From Chromera velia (Eukaryota; Sar; Chromeraceae), in NCBI GenBank assembly GCA_018398765.1, contig JAHBMJ010005735.1:22803-67984 (forward strand): 45,182 nt of DNA. The letters are read 5' to 3'. Both the position numbers and the translations under genes were made by a program. Every line of letters begins with the position of its first letter. Positions within the stretch are counted from its first letter, which is position 1. The notes beneath the pieces were generated by a model. That model did no database searches, was not told where the DNA came from, and saw nothing but the letters and a program-made list of their open reading frames with translations. Below are positions 10,239 to 23,400 of the stretch, in pieces.

Positions 10239-12664
10239 ATGTCTCACTCTCAATTCAAAATCTCGGAAGACAACAGATACACTTTCAAAGCAACGGTAGG
10301 TGGTCTGGACAACAGTTTTTGCCCAAGTTTGATCAACAACCCAGGCGGACGACTGTAGAAGGGCGGCATCAAAGTCGTTCCCTGGTTGTGTGAAACATGA
10401 AGTCAATCACCCTGACCAAGTCTGGAACAAGGAGGGGGGGGGAGGGGACTGCAAAGTATGCGTCAAGGTCATCAGGCGACAAACCGGGAGCAGTCCTCTC
10501 ACAACCCCTCGGGCGACGATCCGAGAAGGAGAAGGTGTGTTGTCACACAAGCCAACCGTGTCGAACCTTCACCCTTTCACCAGATCACATTATATTCCTC
10601 TTTATCTTGCTTGCAGAGCCCCAGCGAGCTCATCGCAGACATCCAGAAGAACCATATGGCCTTCCTACCCAACGAGACCGATGCCCACGGAAAACCCCGG
10701 ATTCTTGAGAAACTCGACATATCTGAGTTCTCACTACAAACCACTTCAGCTGTACCAGACGATGAACCCCTCTTCGTTCCATCTCCATCCATCATTACCT
10801 TCAGAGACTTTCAGGCACTGCAAACTTATGATGCAGTGCTGTCATTACGGTGAGTCCCTCTCTCCCTCTCCCCCAGTTTCACGACTCCAAGTTCCTCCCC
10901 TTGCTCTCTCACTCGTTCTCGTGCCCCCCTCCCTGCAGGAATCAAGACCAAGTAGCCAGGAGAGTCAAGATCATTCTCCCAGCAACCCACAAGCAGTACT
11001 TTGAAATCATCCCAGGCCCAGGGAAACGCCCCAGTCTGTCCGAAAAGGTGAGGACGTGAACGACCCCAGAAAAGGATACAGTACGAATTCCACCAGAGTT
11101 TACAGTTAATTCTGAGAACATTTGTTGGACCTTCGATGCACCCCCCCTCTGGTCAGGACAGGACAGGCAGGCATATTCTTCCTGTCTGAAGGTGATGATC
11201 TTCAGCGGATCAGCTGTGTGAATGAGATGGTGTCAAGCTGGTGTCTGAAATTCATTGCGTCTCGCTCCCTTCTCCCCCTTTTTTCCCTTCAGGTCGCACC
11301 CGGAATGTCCGTGTCCTGGACGGTCAGTCTCCTGCAGTGCGGCTTTTTCTTTCCGTGCAGATCCAATATCGTCCTCTGTCTCTTGATGTCTAGACCTGGT
11401 CCCATCTTTCCTCTCTGTCTCTTCTCTTCCCTCCCTCTTTTTTGACTTGGCGGAACACCCTTTTTGTGTCTGAAGTTTCTCTGCGTGTGCGTCCAGACCC
11501 GATTCCGCCTTCTTCCTGTGAGCCTGTGCAGATCCGGTTCAACCCAGATGCCAGATTCGACTACGCCGTGGACCTGGTGGTGGTCACGGAGGTCTGTGCA
11601 GTGTGGTGCGGTGCAACTAGTGGGAACATTGATATCATGCATGTTTGGTTTGCGCATACCGTGCCGTGCCCTCCTTTGGGGGGGCAGTATTTCGTTGTAA
11701 TCCGTGGTTCTTCTCTGCACATTCACTCACCCCCTAGGAATGAATCACTTCTCCGAGACCTGTCTGACTTGAGAAAGAAAAGGCAGAAAAATATCCGTGT
11801 GTGTGCATTGATTCATGACTCTGTTGTCCACTTGCCCTGTCTTGCTGTGTCTTGTCCTTCTGCAGAGAGAAAAATTCTCTGTGCCCATTCGCGCACTTGG
11901 AGGCTGCCGTCAGTCTTCTCCATTTTTTTTTTCTCTCTCACAAACAGATTCACTTCGGAGCAGGGAGGGCGGAAGGGTCGTTTGCTTCCTTTTTCTTCTG
12001 TCTATCTGCTTCCAGTTTTGCCTCCCTTACATTTATCTGTTCCTCCGTTTTAGCCTATTCATTCTTTCTTCTTCCACAAGAGAAAAGCTCCCATTTGTCC
12101 ACTCCCGTCTGTGACCAGCATTTCTTTCTTCCCTTCTCCCCTCGTTTTCCGTTTGTTTTTGGAGGACCTATCCGCAAAACCCCTTTTTATCGTCAAGCCT
12201 GTCTGTGTGTCTGCTTCTTTGCTTTCTGCAGCCGCAATCGACCTCCCTGATGAAATCGTGTTTGGGGAAGTGCCTGTGAAGTCGTCGACTGAGAAAATCT
12301 TTCTGGCAAGAAACATCGGAGGTGGGAGAGCGGTCTCTTTTGATGCATGGGCGATTTTCAGAAAAAGAAGTGTGAAGCGACGTCCCCCAGAAGAAAATTG
12401 CGCAGTGGTGTCAGCAAGAAGATTTCCTTCTTTCTCTCTGTCCCCCATGATCCTCCCCGTCCCTTCTGTGTGTCTGTGGTCGTGTACGTGTCTGTGGTTC
12501 TCTGTCAGAGAGGGAGAGGGAGGGGCTTTCCATTCCTTTATGATATCTCCTGTAGTCATTCTTTGTTTGTCCAGAGAGGCACGAACGATCTTTACGTGTA
12601 CGTCCACAGGCTTCCGTCCAGTCTCTTTTTGCGGTGTCTGCATGCGCATGCATGTATGTGAGTA

Positions 12665-12724
<60 letters not shown>

Positions 12725-15700
12725 CGTGTGTGTGCATGAGAGAGCAGACAAGGCGACCAAATTCACAGTGACGACCGACGGCCCCTTCAGTACCTCCGTG
12801 AGCTCAGGCCACCTTGAGCCCTCGGGGTCCCTTTTGGTCTCCGTCTTCTTCCAGCCGTCCTCTGTGCAGAACTTTTCCGGCACTTTGACTCTGCAGTATG
12901 GGGAGGTCAGGGGGGGGGGACTGGGTGGGAGTCGAAATGTGTTCAAACAGGCATATGTAGGTGAACTGTGCAATCGCCCCGCAAAAAGGGGCACAAATTT
13001 CTGGAAGAAATTAAAAAAAAGCACAGCTTCCAAAGCCTGCCTCATGTTGTCCTTCTTTTCTCTGTCTTCCTTTTCCTCCTTTGCTTCCATGTGTGATTTC
13101 GCTCGCGCACCTCTGCATTGATTCGTGTGTGAGAGTGCAGGGTTTGAAGAGTGTGACGAGACTGTCTGGGCACGCGTATACAGCCAACCTGGTGTTCTCA
13201 GAAAGGAGCGTGAAGCTGGAAGACACGTCAGTGCGTGAGCTTAGAAAGAAGACTGAGGCAAAACTTGCATCCACGCACGGTCTCATTTGTTCGTTCTTGT
13301 TGTGATGTTCTCTGAGCAGGTTTCCATTTTTGTGTGTGAGGGAATTCACACACAGAACAGGAAAATTGACGTCTGAATTGATTTCTCCTTCAAAGAGATA
13401 CATTTTTTTTTTCTTTCTTCCATTTGAATTTGTGCATCTTCATCTGCCTATAAAGAGTTTTCTCGTGTATGTGTGTTTGTGTGTGTCATGCAGTTTCATC
13501 CATTTGAAGAGCGTGAGACAGTTGACGATCCAGAATAACTCGGATGCGTGCGTCGAATTTCACTGGAAGGCCTTCGCCTCACGGGCCGAGGAAGACAAGC
13601 AGAAGGGCAGGTTGGAGGTCCAATTGGGTCAGGAGAAACAGGAAGAGGCCCTGTTTCTCCTCTCACAGGTGGACCTGAACGTTGACTCCAGCGAAGGGGG
13701 AATGGACGTGGGAGCAGACGATGCAACGACAGCAATGGACGAGGGCAGCATCGAGGGTCTGTCTGTCAGCAGAGAAAGGTCGAGGGATCATGCAGCAGAG
13801 AGAAGGGGGGAGGAAAGGGGAGAGGTATCTGGGGCTTCGTGAATTTTTTGCGTATTCGCACCTTTATTCGTCCCCTCGTTCCTTCCTCACTTCTACCCTT
13901 CCTCTGTTCCGTCCCTTGTGTTATTTTTTTTTCCCCTTCCACTTGCTTTCTTGCGCTTCTGAGGAGTGAGCACAGTGACTTCTGCATGGAATTTTGGTTG
14001 TGTTTCTTTATCATCATAAGTTCGCATTTCTCTACTGCGATTTTCGTCATTCTTTTCTCGTGTTGTGGTGAAGTTGAGTCTCCCGTCCATCCATCCCTTC
14101 CTTCCTTCGTGGCGTTCTGAGTGGCATTCTGAGTGCAGACGATGCGCCAGACGCGCGGCGGGAGGAAGAGAGCGCGTACAGCAGGAAGGAGAAGAGAGTG
14201 GTGCGTTTTTCTTTCAGCAATTTTTGTTTTCTGTACCTTCCTCGTGCTTTTGTTGTGTCACAAGACGGAAAGCTGGGAGAAGAAGTGAGTCTTCAGGAAA
14301 GCAAAAAAAAATGCGACAGGGTGTACTGCAAAAGAAAACCTTCGAAAGACTGCGTGAATGTTCAGGCACAAAGGATCGTCCAAACACGCGATTACTCTAA
14401 GCCCATGAGTTTTCAGCTCATCCTGCCCAACCCACCTTCAGCACGTCTCTCCAGACAACTTTCGCAGGTTCTGCAGACACTCACGGAAAGAAAAAAGCAC
14501 ACTGCGAGCATCCATCCTCATGCCCCTTCGACACACCGTCTGTCCTGCGTCCCCACATCTCTCTCTCTCTTTTTCTCTCTCTTTCTCTGAGCGTGTATGT
14601 GTATGTACGTTTGCGTCCTCCTGCAGCTGGACATTCTTGACAGAAAGTACAGGAACATCGCGAAGGTCTGTCAGTCAGTCTGTCTGTCTGTCTGTCTGTT
14701 TGTCTGGGAAGGGAGAGGAAGAAGCATACAGTCTGTCTAGGAAGGGAGAAGAAGAAGCATACAGTCTGTCTAGGAAGGAATGGCGCAGGCTATCTTGTCG
14801 TGTGCCTCCTTCTTTGTGCCCGTTCCGGTTCTGCTGGTGGCGGAAGAAGCGTTCTTTTCTCGGGGGGGGATTGATATTGATCACAAAGAAATTATGTCCG
14901 AAAAGCTCTTTTTTCTTTCTTGCTTCTCAGTTGCGAATCTTCATTTCCGTTTCTGTTGTGGATATGACGCCTGCCTGTGCCTTTGCAAAAGAAAGAAAGA
15001 ACGATTTCATTCAAGAGTCCTTCTTTTTCTCTCTTCTTTGCTGCAGGCTGTCCACTCTGACCCCCTGCTCTTCTACGATGACATCTTCTCAATAGAACCC
15101 GTTTCTGGCAAAATTTGGGTGTGTGGGCCTTTTTGTTTTGGTTTTTCCCCCAATGTCTCTCTCTTTCGTTTGTTTCACATTTTCTGCATGGCCCTGCCAG
15201 CTGCATGGCGCCATATTGAACATTATTTTTCCAGAATTAATGAGCAGGCAGGCGCAAATGATGGATCTTTGGTTGAGAAAGGGAAACGACTTGACTCCCT
15301 ATCTTGTCACCCCGTTTCTTCTTTGCATTCTCTTTTGTCTTCATCCTCATCGATCTCTTCCTTTGTTCTTCTCTGCTGCAGGCCAATTCGTCTGTGAGCA
15401 TCACGATCTCATTTGCCCCCAAGGCGGCCTTCAACTATCAGTGTGTCGCGTACTGTTCGATCATCGGAAGGTCCGTGTGTGCTTCTGGATCTGCTGTAGG
15501 GTTTTTCCCTCCTTTGAAGTGAACGCTCTGGTCGTACAAAACCGCTCTGTTTTTCCTTCATTCCCCCGTCCTTCTTAAGAGTACTTACTCACTGTCTCGC
15601 GGACTGCAAGTCATTTCTCTTTCTACCGCATCCTTTGTCTCCTCCATTCCCCGGTTCTTTTTGCTTGCTTCCTTCACCTTTTCCCTCTCTGCACCCGCTT

Positions 15701-18700
15701 GGCCCCCACAGCAACAGTTGTGTGTATGCTCCTGATTCGAATAGAAGTCAAGCAAAGGGTCTTGATGCACTTGTTCATCTACGTTTCTTTCTGTTCTATT
15801 GTACCTGCATGCAGCGCCGAGCGAGTGCCCTTCCTGATGATGGGCACAGGGATTGGCCCCAAAGCGGTTTTCTCCTTCGACGAGCTGGAAGTCGGGGAGG
15901 TCTTTGTGTTCTCTTCGCACAGGTGGGTAGGTCTCTCTCTCCCACTCTCTATCTCTCTTTGGGAATTTGCGTGTGTGTGAGTGTGTGGGGGGGGATGGGG
16001 GGGTGGGGGGGGTTCCCGGATGTCTTTGCGTTTCCTTCTCTACACAGGGTGTTTCACTCTGCCTCAGATCCACACTTCATTGATGGCTTTTGAGCTGTAA
16101 ATTTATTTGCATGTTGTTTTTCTGAGACGCTCTGACGCACGCAGATATTGATTTGCATACTGTTTCTCTTGAATCCTCTTGACGCACCCACGCAGATACG
16201 AAGTGGAGTTGAGCAACAGGGGTGCCGTCCCTGTGAACTTCTGTCTGAAGCCCAACTCCAGTCCTTTGGGGTCGCAATTCAAATTTGACCCGACAGAGGG
16301 CAAAATAGACGTGGGGGAAAAGCAGACGATCGTGATTGAGTTCAACCCGGAGGTCTTGGGGGAGTTCAATGAGTCGTTCATTTGGAAAATGGAGGGATCG
16401 GCTGTTGACAATATCCTGACATTCAAGGTCGGTCGGGTGGCAGCTCTGAGAATCTTCTTTTGTTTTTTTGGGGACCCTTTTTCGTTCTTGTCTGATGTTT
16501 GTTTTTGAAGAAAACATACATTTGGTTGCATGTCTCTTTCTTGTTCATCCCAGACCCTGTCTGAAACGTCGTTGATTTCACCTCACATGCATTTTTTTAT
16601 TGAAATGATCGCTGTCTGTTTTTGCATGCAGGGATGTTGTGTGGTTCCCTCCTTCTCCTTCGACATCGACCGTCTCTCATTTGGCATCGTCTCGTTCGGA
16701 TTCCTCCAATCGAAGACGCTCTGCCTGACGAACACATCCGAAGTTCCCCTCAAATACGCCCTGAGGGTCCCTGGAGACGGCAGATTCCTCCAGAAAGAGT
16801 TCGACGTGACCCCGAAGAGAGGCACGCTGTTGCCCTCATGCAGCCAGAAAATTCAGGTCGACTTCATTCCAGTGCACGTGAGAGCCTACGCGTGCTCTCT
16901 GGTGGTGGACCTGGAGGGGGTCGGACAGGATCTTTTGGCACTTCCCATAGACGTCAGTCAGTCAGTGGCATTCACGGATACTGTTCTGTCTGTTTCCATG
17001 ACGCGTCTATGCGTGAGTGGGGGCCTGTGAGACCTTTTGAAAAACTTTTGGCAGTTCGCAGGCTCTCTTTTGCAGACGAAGCCTGAAAAGAGTGGGTTCA
17101 AAAATCATGCTTGCGTTTCCAGCCCAGTCATTCTGGCGTCCACAGTGCACTTCAAACATTCACACTTTTGTCAAGTGAACACGAACAAGCGTGTCTCTGT
17201 CCTTCCCTGCAGGCGCGATGTGGGGTCCCTGCTGTCCAGATTGAACCCTCAGAGACGGTCCACTTCGGTGAAATCTTTCTGAGGTACCCCTTTCACCAGT
17301 CGTTCACGATCCACAACGTCTCCTCACTCCCCGCGAAGTTTGAAATTCAACCGCAAGACGAGGCAGGGAAGGGCGTGTGTGAGTGGGAAGTGGACCAGAT
17401 GAGTGGAGCCATCCCGCCAGCAACCAGCCACTCGATCACCGTGACCTTGCTTGCACACCGCACAGGCAAGATGCACGCGCCGTTGCATCTCCGGATCCTC
17501 GGCCAGCCTTCCCACCATCCTCTGAATCTGATCGCAACTTCAGTCGGACCACGACTGATTGTTGCCTCCACCAAACTGGACTTCGGTCGCGTGCCATGCA
17601 TCCAGCCGGTCCAGAAAGAGCTGAAGGTGACTAACGATTCGTACATCGATGCCGAGATTCGCATCTTGTTCAAAAACAAAATGAGTCTCTGGACGGTCTC
17701 TCCCAAGTTCCTTCGCATGAGCCCTCATGAGACGACCTCCATCGGCCTCACGCTTGTCTGCGATGAGGCGGCAGATGTATCGGATGTACTCTTTCTTGTT
17801 GTCAAAGACAGCTCTGACGTGGCCGTGACATTGAAGGCTAGGGGAGTAGACACGCCGTTGTTCTGCTTGGAGTCGCTGGAGGTTGTGGACTTTGAGAGAC
17901 TGTACACAACGAGGGCTGCCTCCAAGACTTTTGTCATAGAGAACAGAGGCAAGAAAGAGAGGAAGCTGACATGGGCTCATTTCGAGCAGAGAGGAAAGAG
18001 CGCAAAGGATAAGGAGAAAGACGAAGCAGTGAAGCCGAAGGCGAGGACAGGGAGAGGCAAAATCGACCAGGCCCTCATCGACCAACAACCAGAGAGAGTC
18101 TTCACAGTCGAACCTCCAACCGCCCTCCTGCCGCCCAAAAGCATGTGCAAGGTCCGTCCGTCCGTCCTTCCTTCCTCTGATTAACAAATAGATGAATGTG
18201 TGGGGAGCATTGTGCGGGGGGTGTAGACAGAAACGTTTGAGCAAATGCGCTGGAATGTGAACACTTTCCCTCAGCCTTGCGAACAAGGTCGTTGAATCTT
18301 CACATTGGGATTGCAACCATGATCTGCTTTGCTCTACCAGTGCCAATGCCGCCTGCCATCTTCTCAAGTTTCAAATGCTCTCTCTCCAGCTTTTTTTTCT
18401 CTTCAATGTGCACGGCCTTTTTCTACACACGTAATTTTCTCTCGATTGCGTTGTCCCTGCCCTCCCTTCCCTTGCAGTTCACCTTCCACGCCCTGAGTTT
18501 CCTTCCTGGGGAGATCACAGAGACCATCCAATGCACCGAGCTGGTCGGACAGGACAGACAGCCGAAGTCTGTCTACATGACCGAGTGCAAGGGCATCTTC
18601 CTGCAGCCCCTCCTTCAGATGTCCCTCCCTCAGGTCTCATTCCTCTACGCATGGCAGGATGAGACGAACCCGGAACCCTCCCAATTCGCAGAGATCATAC

Positions 18701-20368
18701 CAGACGAAGAAATAGAAGCCGATCCTGCAGACCACCTTCGCCTGCCCATTCTCGAGAAAGAGCTGGTGCTCACCAACATTTCTCCTCTACCTGTTGCCTT
18801 CGCTCTCAAATGCAAACCCCCGTTTGCCTCCAGTCTCGATACGGCCAGACTTCAGGCAGGAGAGAGCGCGAAGGCTCTCATCGCGTTCGACCCTTCCTAC
18901 AGGGTGGACAGGATCTCTGCCACTATCAGGTAGGACAAGGAGCAGCAGACCTTCGTTTTGTTTGTATTGTCTAGAAAGCGTGCGGGATGGTGTATTTTGT
19001 ACACAGAGTCTCTCCTGATTTGTTGTTTTTCAGTTGACCGGGTGTGCACTTTATCTCCAGCAGGTTGCCAATTGACTTGTCATTGTTTCTGCCACCTGCT
19101 TCTCCCCTGTGAGTCTCAGGCGATTTTTTCTTCTTTATGTTCTTGTTGATTTTCCTTCATTGGATCTACCCAGGCCTTGTCAGATGAAAACGACCCTCTG
19201 TCCCTCTTTTTGTCTTTCTCCTTCATGACTCATCAATCCGCCTCCTTCGTGCTTTCAACGCGTGGTGCAGGCAAAAGATGCAGATCACTTACGAGGACCA
19301 CCCCCAGACGGACACCCTCGAGTTGGTTGGGGAGGCCCTGTTCCCCAATCTGACCGTCTCCAGGGCGGCCATCTCCTTCGGGGCTGTGCTGAACGAGACA
19401 TCCCGGTCCCTACCTCTGGAGATCACCAACACGGGAAAGATTCCAGTCGACTATGTGTGGTATTTCCACGAGGCGGAAAAGGAGAAGACTCTTTCCGAGA
19501 AGGAAAAGGAAACTTTGGGGGAAAAAAAGGACGCCAAGAGAGAAAGACAGAGCACCGACCAAAACCAACAGACCCAGAGACGATCGGAGCCAAGAGGTCC
19601 GTCTGTCAGTCTGTCTCTTTGGCCAGTAGTGGAGCTAGTATGTGATGTGATGTGATGATGTGGGGTTAAGTCCTAGATCCAGCAATAGGGTTGCATGGCC
19701 ATGTTCGGTTTTCGGCTTAGTCTCTGCTGCTTTTGCTTCTTTCGAATGGTCCCAATATGGTGTCCCTTTTCGCTTCGCCTGTTGCCGCACGTTCCTTTTC
19801 TTTCGCTTTTCTAGTTGCCCTTGCCCACAGCGAAGAAAAGCGCTGTGGAGGCTTCAAATGGTCTGGTACACAAACACACAAACCTGCATTTACTTTTGAT
19901 TTGAATCTGATTCCGTGTGGCATGCAGGGAGCGAGACGACAGCCTCGATGGTGGCGGCTCCCGGCAGTCCCCCAGGGAAGAAGGACAAGGAGGCGTTGAA
20001 GGAACAGAGGGAGAAGGAGAGAGAGGAGGCTGCCTTGGGTCCGCTTCCTGTGGAGTTAAATGAGGTCTTCGACATTCTGCCCCTCCGAGGAAGGTTGGAG
20101 CCTGGGCAGACAGAGCGAATCTCGGTCTCCTACTTTGCCTTCCCGAACCGTAAGGTGTCCACTACTGCTGTGTGCTCTGTGAGAGGAGGCCCAGAGTATG
20201 AGGTCCAGTTGAGCGGGGAAGGGTCCTCCCTGGACTACAAAGTCGACAAGCAGGAGCTCTCTTTCGGGAACGTGGCCTTCAACAGATCGGCAGAAGGGTC
20301 AGTCAGCCAGTCAGTCAGTCAGTCAGTGATTGTGTCAAGGTTATCAGCACGCCCGCTAGGGTCAAGTG

Positions 20369-20407
<39 letters not shown>

Positions 20408-23400
20408 TCACACACACAGAGGACAATTCAATCCTTTTTGATGACTGAACATTCACTCAAGAAACGTCTTTCTCTCGAAACGAGCATGGAGCATGATGCG
20501 GGCGCTTCTGTCGAAATTTGTTGGAGGGGAGCCCGATCGGGTAATCTATCTGGAATCTTGTTCTGCCCTTTTCTTTTCTTTCTGTGTCCGTTTCTTTGTC
20601 GAAGTCTCCTTCGAAAGCCGACTCTGTCCTCTCCCTCCATCCGTGTGCGTTGCAACTCACTCTGCTTTGCTGTACAGCTGCTGGCCCTTGGAACTTCTTT
20701 TCCCCCCTCTCTACTTTTACCACTTGACAGCAGCATAGAAAGAGTATAGGAGTGCAAAGTCCAAATGTGCATTCCTAATTTTCTCTCTGCAGAGAGATCC
20801 TACTGACAAACACGGGGAAGCTTCCTTTCGTGTTCGGGTGGAACCTCTCGCAACTCTCCCGTCCATGGCTGGTCGATGTGACCCCTCAGTCTGGCACACT
20901 GATGGGTGGACAGAAGCAGAGACTGATGATCAGATTCCGTCCCGGTATGCCGATGGAATTCGAGGAATCCCTCTTTTTGGAGTGTGCGCACTTTGAGGCA
21001 CAGAAGATCGTCGTGAAGGGATGCGGCATCTTCCACGCGGCTCTCCTGTCTCTGCCCCGAGTGGACGAATTCCAACACGGGGCGTTGCGTGAAGACGCGA
21101 AGGTGCGTCTGTGGGCGAAGGAAAAAGCCGAAATGGAGCAGCAGGAAGACAAGGTGGAGGAGCACTCGGGCTCTGGGCGTTCGTCTGCGAGTGTTTCGCA
21201 AATGTCGAGAGGAACGAGGGCGATGTCGATGGTGGGGTCTGTGATAGACGGCTCAGTTGCTGACGGGTCGGACTTGATGTCTCGCCGTCCTTCTTTCCAC
21301 ACTGATGACAGCTCAAAGAAGATGTCTATTCGAAGCATGACACCGAGAGAGTTCCTTTCCTCCGAGCTGGATGTTGAGGTGGACCGCCACATGTTGTGTG
21401 ACGTGCTCGAGACACAGTTTAGCGCGCTGATGCTCAAGTTTGCAGCCCAATCAGCTGCTGAACAAGTGAAAGCGTCTCCAAGGAAACAGAGAGGACCCTC
21501 CGGTGGGCCTGCCCCACTCGCACCCCCGCCTACAAAGCCCCCTCCTGTGAGTGCGATTGCGGGAGAGACCGGCACCAGCTGCCCCTCCTCTTCCGGGGGC
21601 GTGCCTAAGGGTTGGCGTTTCACCCCTGCGCAGTGCCGACAGATGGAAGACGTCACCCCTGTAGTGGCTGAGTACGTGTGCGACTTCGGGCACATCGTTT
21701 TAGGCAAGTCGGTAGGGAAGAAGATCCTTCTGACAAACAAACACTCAGATCCGGTCACCTGGGTTGGCATGCGCAAGAAGGTCGGTACATCGGTCTGTGA
21801 GGATGAGAAACACATCTATAGGTGAAAACGGTCTCTCTCACCTTTTTTTTAAGACGCGTCCAAAACCGTTTGAGGGATCTCTTTTTGTGTGAGTGAATCG
21901 GTTGCCCAGCTTTCCCTTTTCTCCTTCCATAAGCTGCTTGTCAGAAGACAGAGTCTAAAAAAGATGTATTCAAAGGTCGTCTTCGTAGCAGATGAGTACA
22001 TTGACTTTACTTGTCTGTTTGCAGTCTCCCTCTGTCGCTGGATTCCTTGTGGAGCCTGCATTCATTTTCACACAGAACTCTTTTTATGAAAACAAATGCA
22101 TGTCTGTTTGCAGTCTCCCTCTGTCGCTGGATTCCTTGTGGAGCCCGAGACGGTGAGGAAGCTGCCCCCCGGGGAGTCAGTTGAGATCTCCATCAGCGCC
22201 AGCAGGGCCAAGGACGGGGAGGCAGGCCCCGCCACGTTCGATTACTTCATCGAATTTGAGCACGGCCCCTCTTACCTGGTCAAGCTGATTGCCAACCACG
22301 TGATTCCTGACATTGGCCTTTCAATCGACAGACTCGACTTCGCTCATGTCCTTGCAGGGTGGAGGAAGACGATGGTCGTTCGATTCCGTAATGAACTGCA
22401 GGTGCCTGCAGAGTGGGTGTGGAGGGAGGCAAAGGGACGGCTGGGCAAACGCCTTCCACCTTCCGAAAGGCCGTTCTCCCTTGAGCCCTCCACTTCAGTA
22501 CTGAATCCGGGAGAGTGGCAGGACGTGCTCGTCCATTTCGCTCCCCTCGTCCAACCCCCCTCCCATGCGCCTACCCGTCTCCCGTTGAGAATCAAGGACT
22601 CTTCAAAGAATAAGTCCATCATCGCCAAGGGAGTTGTCGACGCACTCCAGTTGATCATACAGCCCCAGACTCACTTCAGACTGGGTCCCCTCCTTCCTTA
22701 CGTCTCGGCAGCAGAAGACCTCAAGATGCTGGAATTGTTCAACCCCACTGGCTATGCAGTCGAGGTTGTGTGCACAGATCTGGACAAGCAGCTGCTGGAG
22801 GAGGATGCGATGCTGGCTGAATATGATGAGTATGATGAATATGGACTTGCTCTGGCGCCCCTCAGGAGGGCAGGTGAACCAGTGACGACCTGGAAGAAGA
22901 TTTGCAGAAGGGTCAATCAGATTCTTGCACAGAGGAAGAAGGACATCGCAGCGTTACGAAAAGGAGGAACACCAGAAGGGACAGCAGCAGAGGAGAAGGA
23001 AGTATCAGAGAGTGCTGTTGTGAATGCGAATGCGAATGAGGTCGGTGTGGCAGCAGAGGGTCAGGAGGGTGTTCCTCCAGAAGAGGGAGAAGGAGAGGAG
23101 GAGGAGATCGACGAAGAGGAGGCTGCACTTGCAAGAGAGGACGAAGAGATAGAGACTGAGGGATATTCATTTCGTGTCCCCCCGTCCGACCGTCTGAACA
23201 TCATCATTCTCGCCCCTCCTCTTACAGGCACAACGACCTACGCCTCCATGCTTTCTGAGGACAAAAGGAAGGTCATGAACCTCGACGAGATTCTCCCGTG
23301 GATGCTCTCAGAGAAGCCTTTCCTGTACAGAAAGCTCCGAAGGAATCCTGCCTTTGTTGACCTCTACACGAAGGCGAAGATCATCGCATTGGAACAGGAA

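Noticed and set aside
11442-12250. Long open frames running through HYDIN introns
   Set aside because: Only short segments match hydin; the rest is pyrimidine-rich intron that happens to be open.
14201-14626. Possible extra HYDIN exon (frame through 14198-14590)
   Set aside because: Exons 11 and 12 join in phase without it, and the peptide has no similarity to hydin at this point.
21781-21824. Extension of HYDIN exon 22 to a donor gtgaaa at 21822
   Set aside because: It leaves phase 2, incompatible with exon 23 (phase 0). The donor gtcggt at 21781 gives the right phase.
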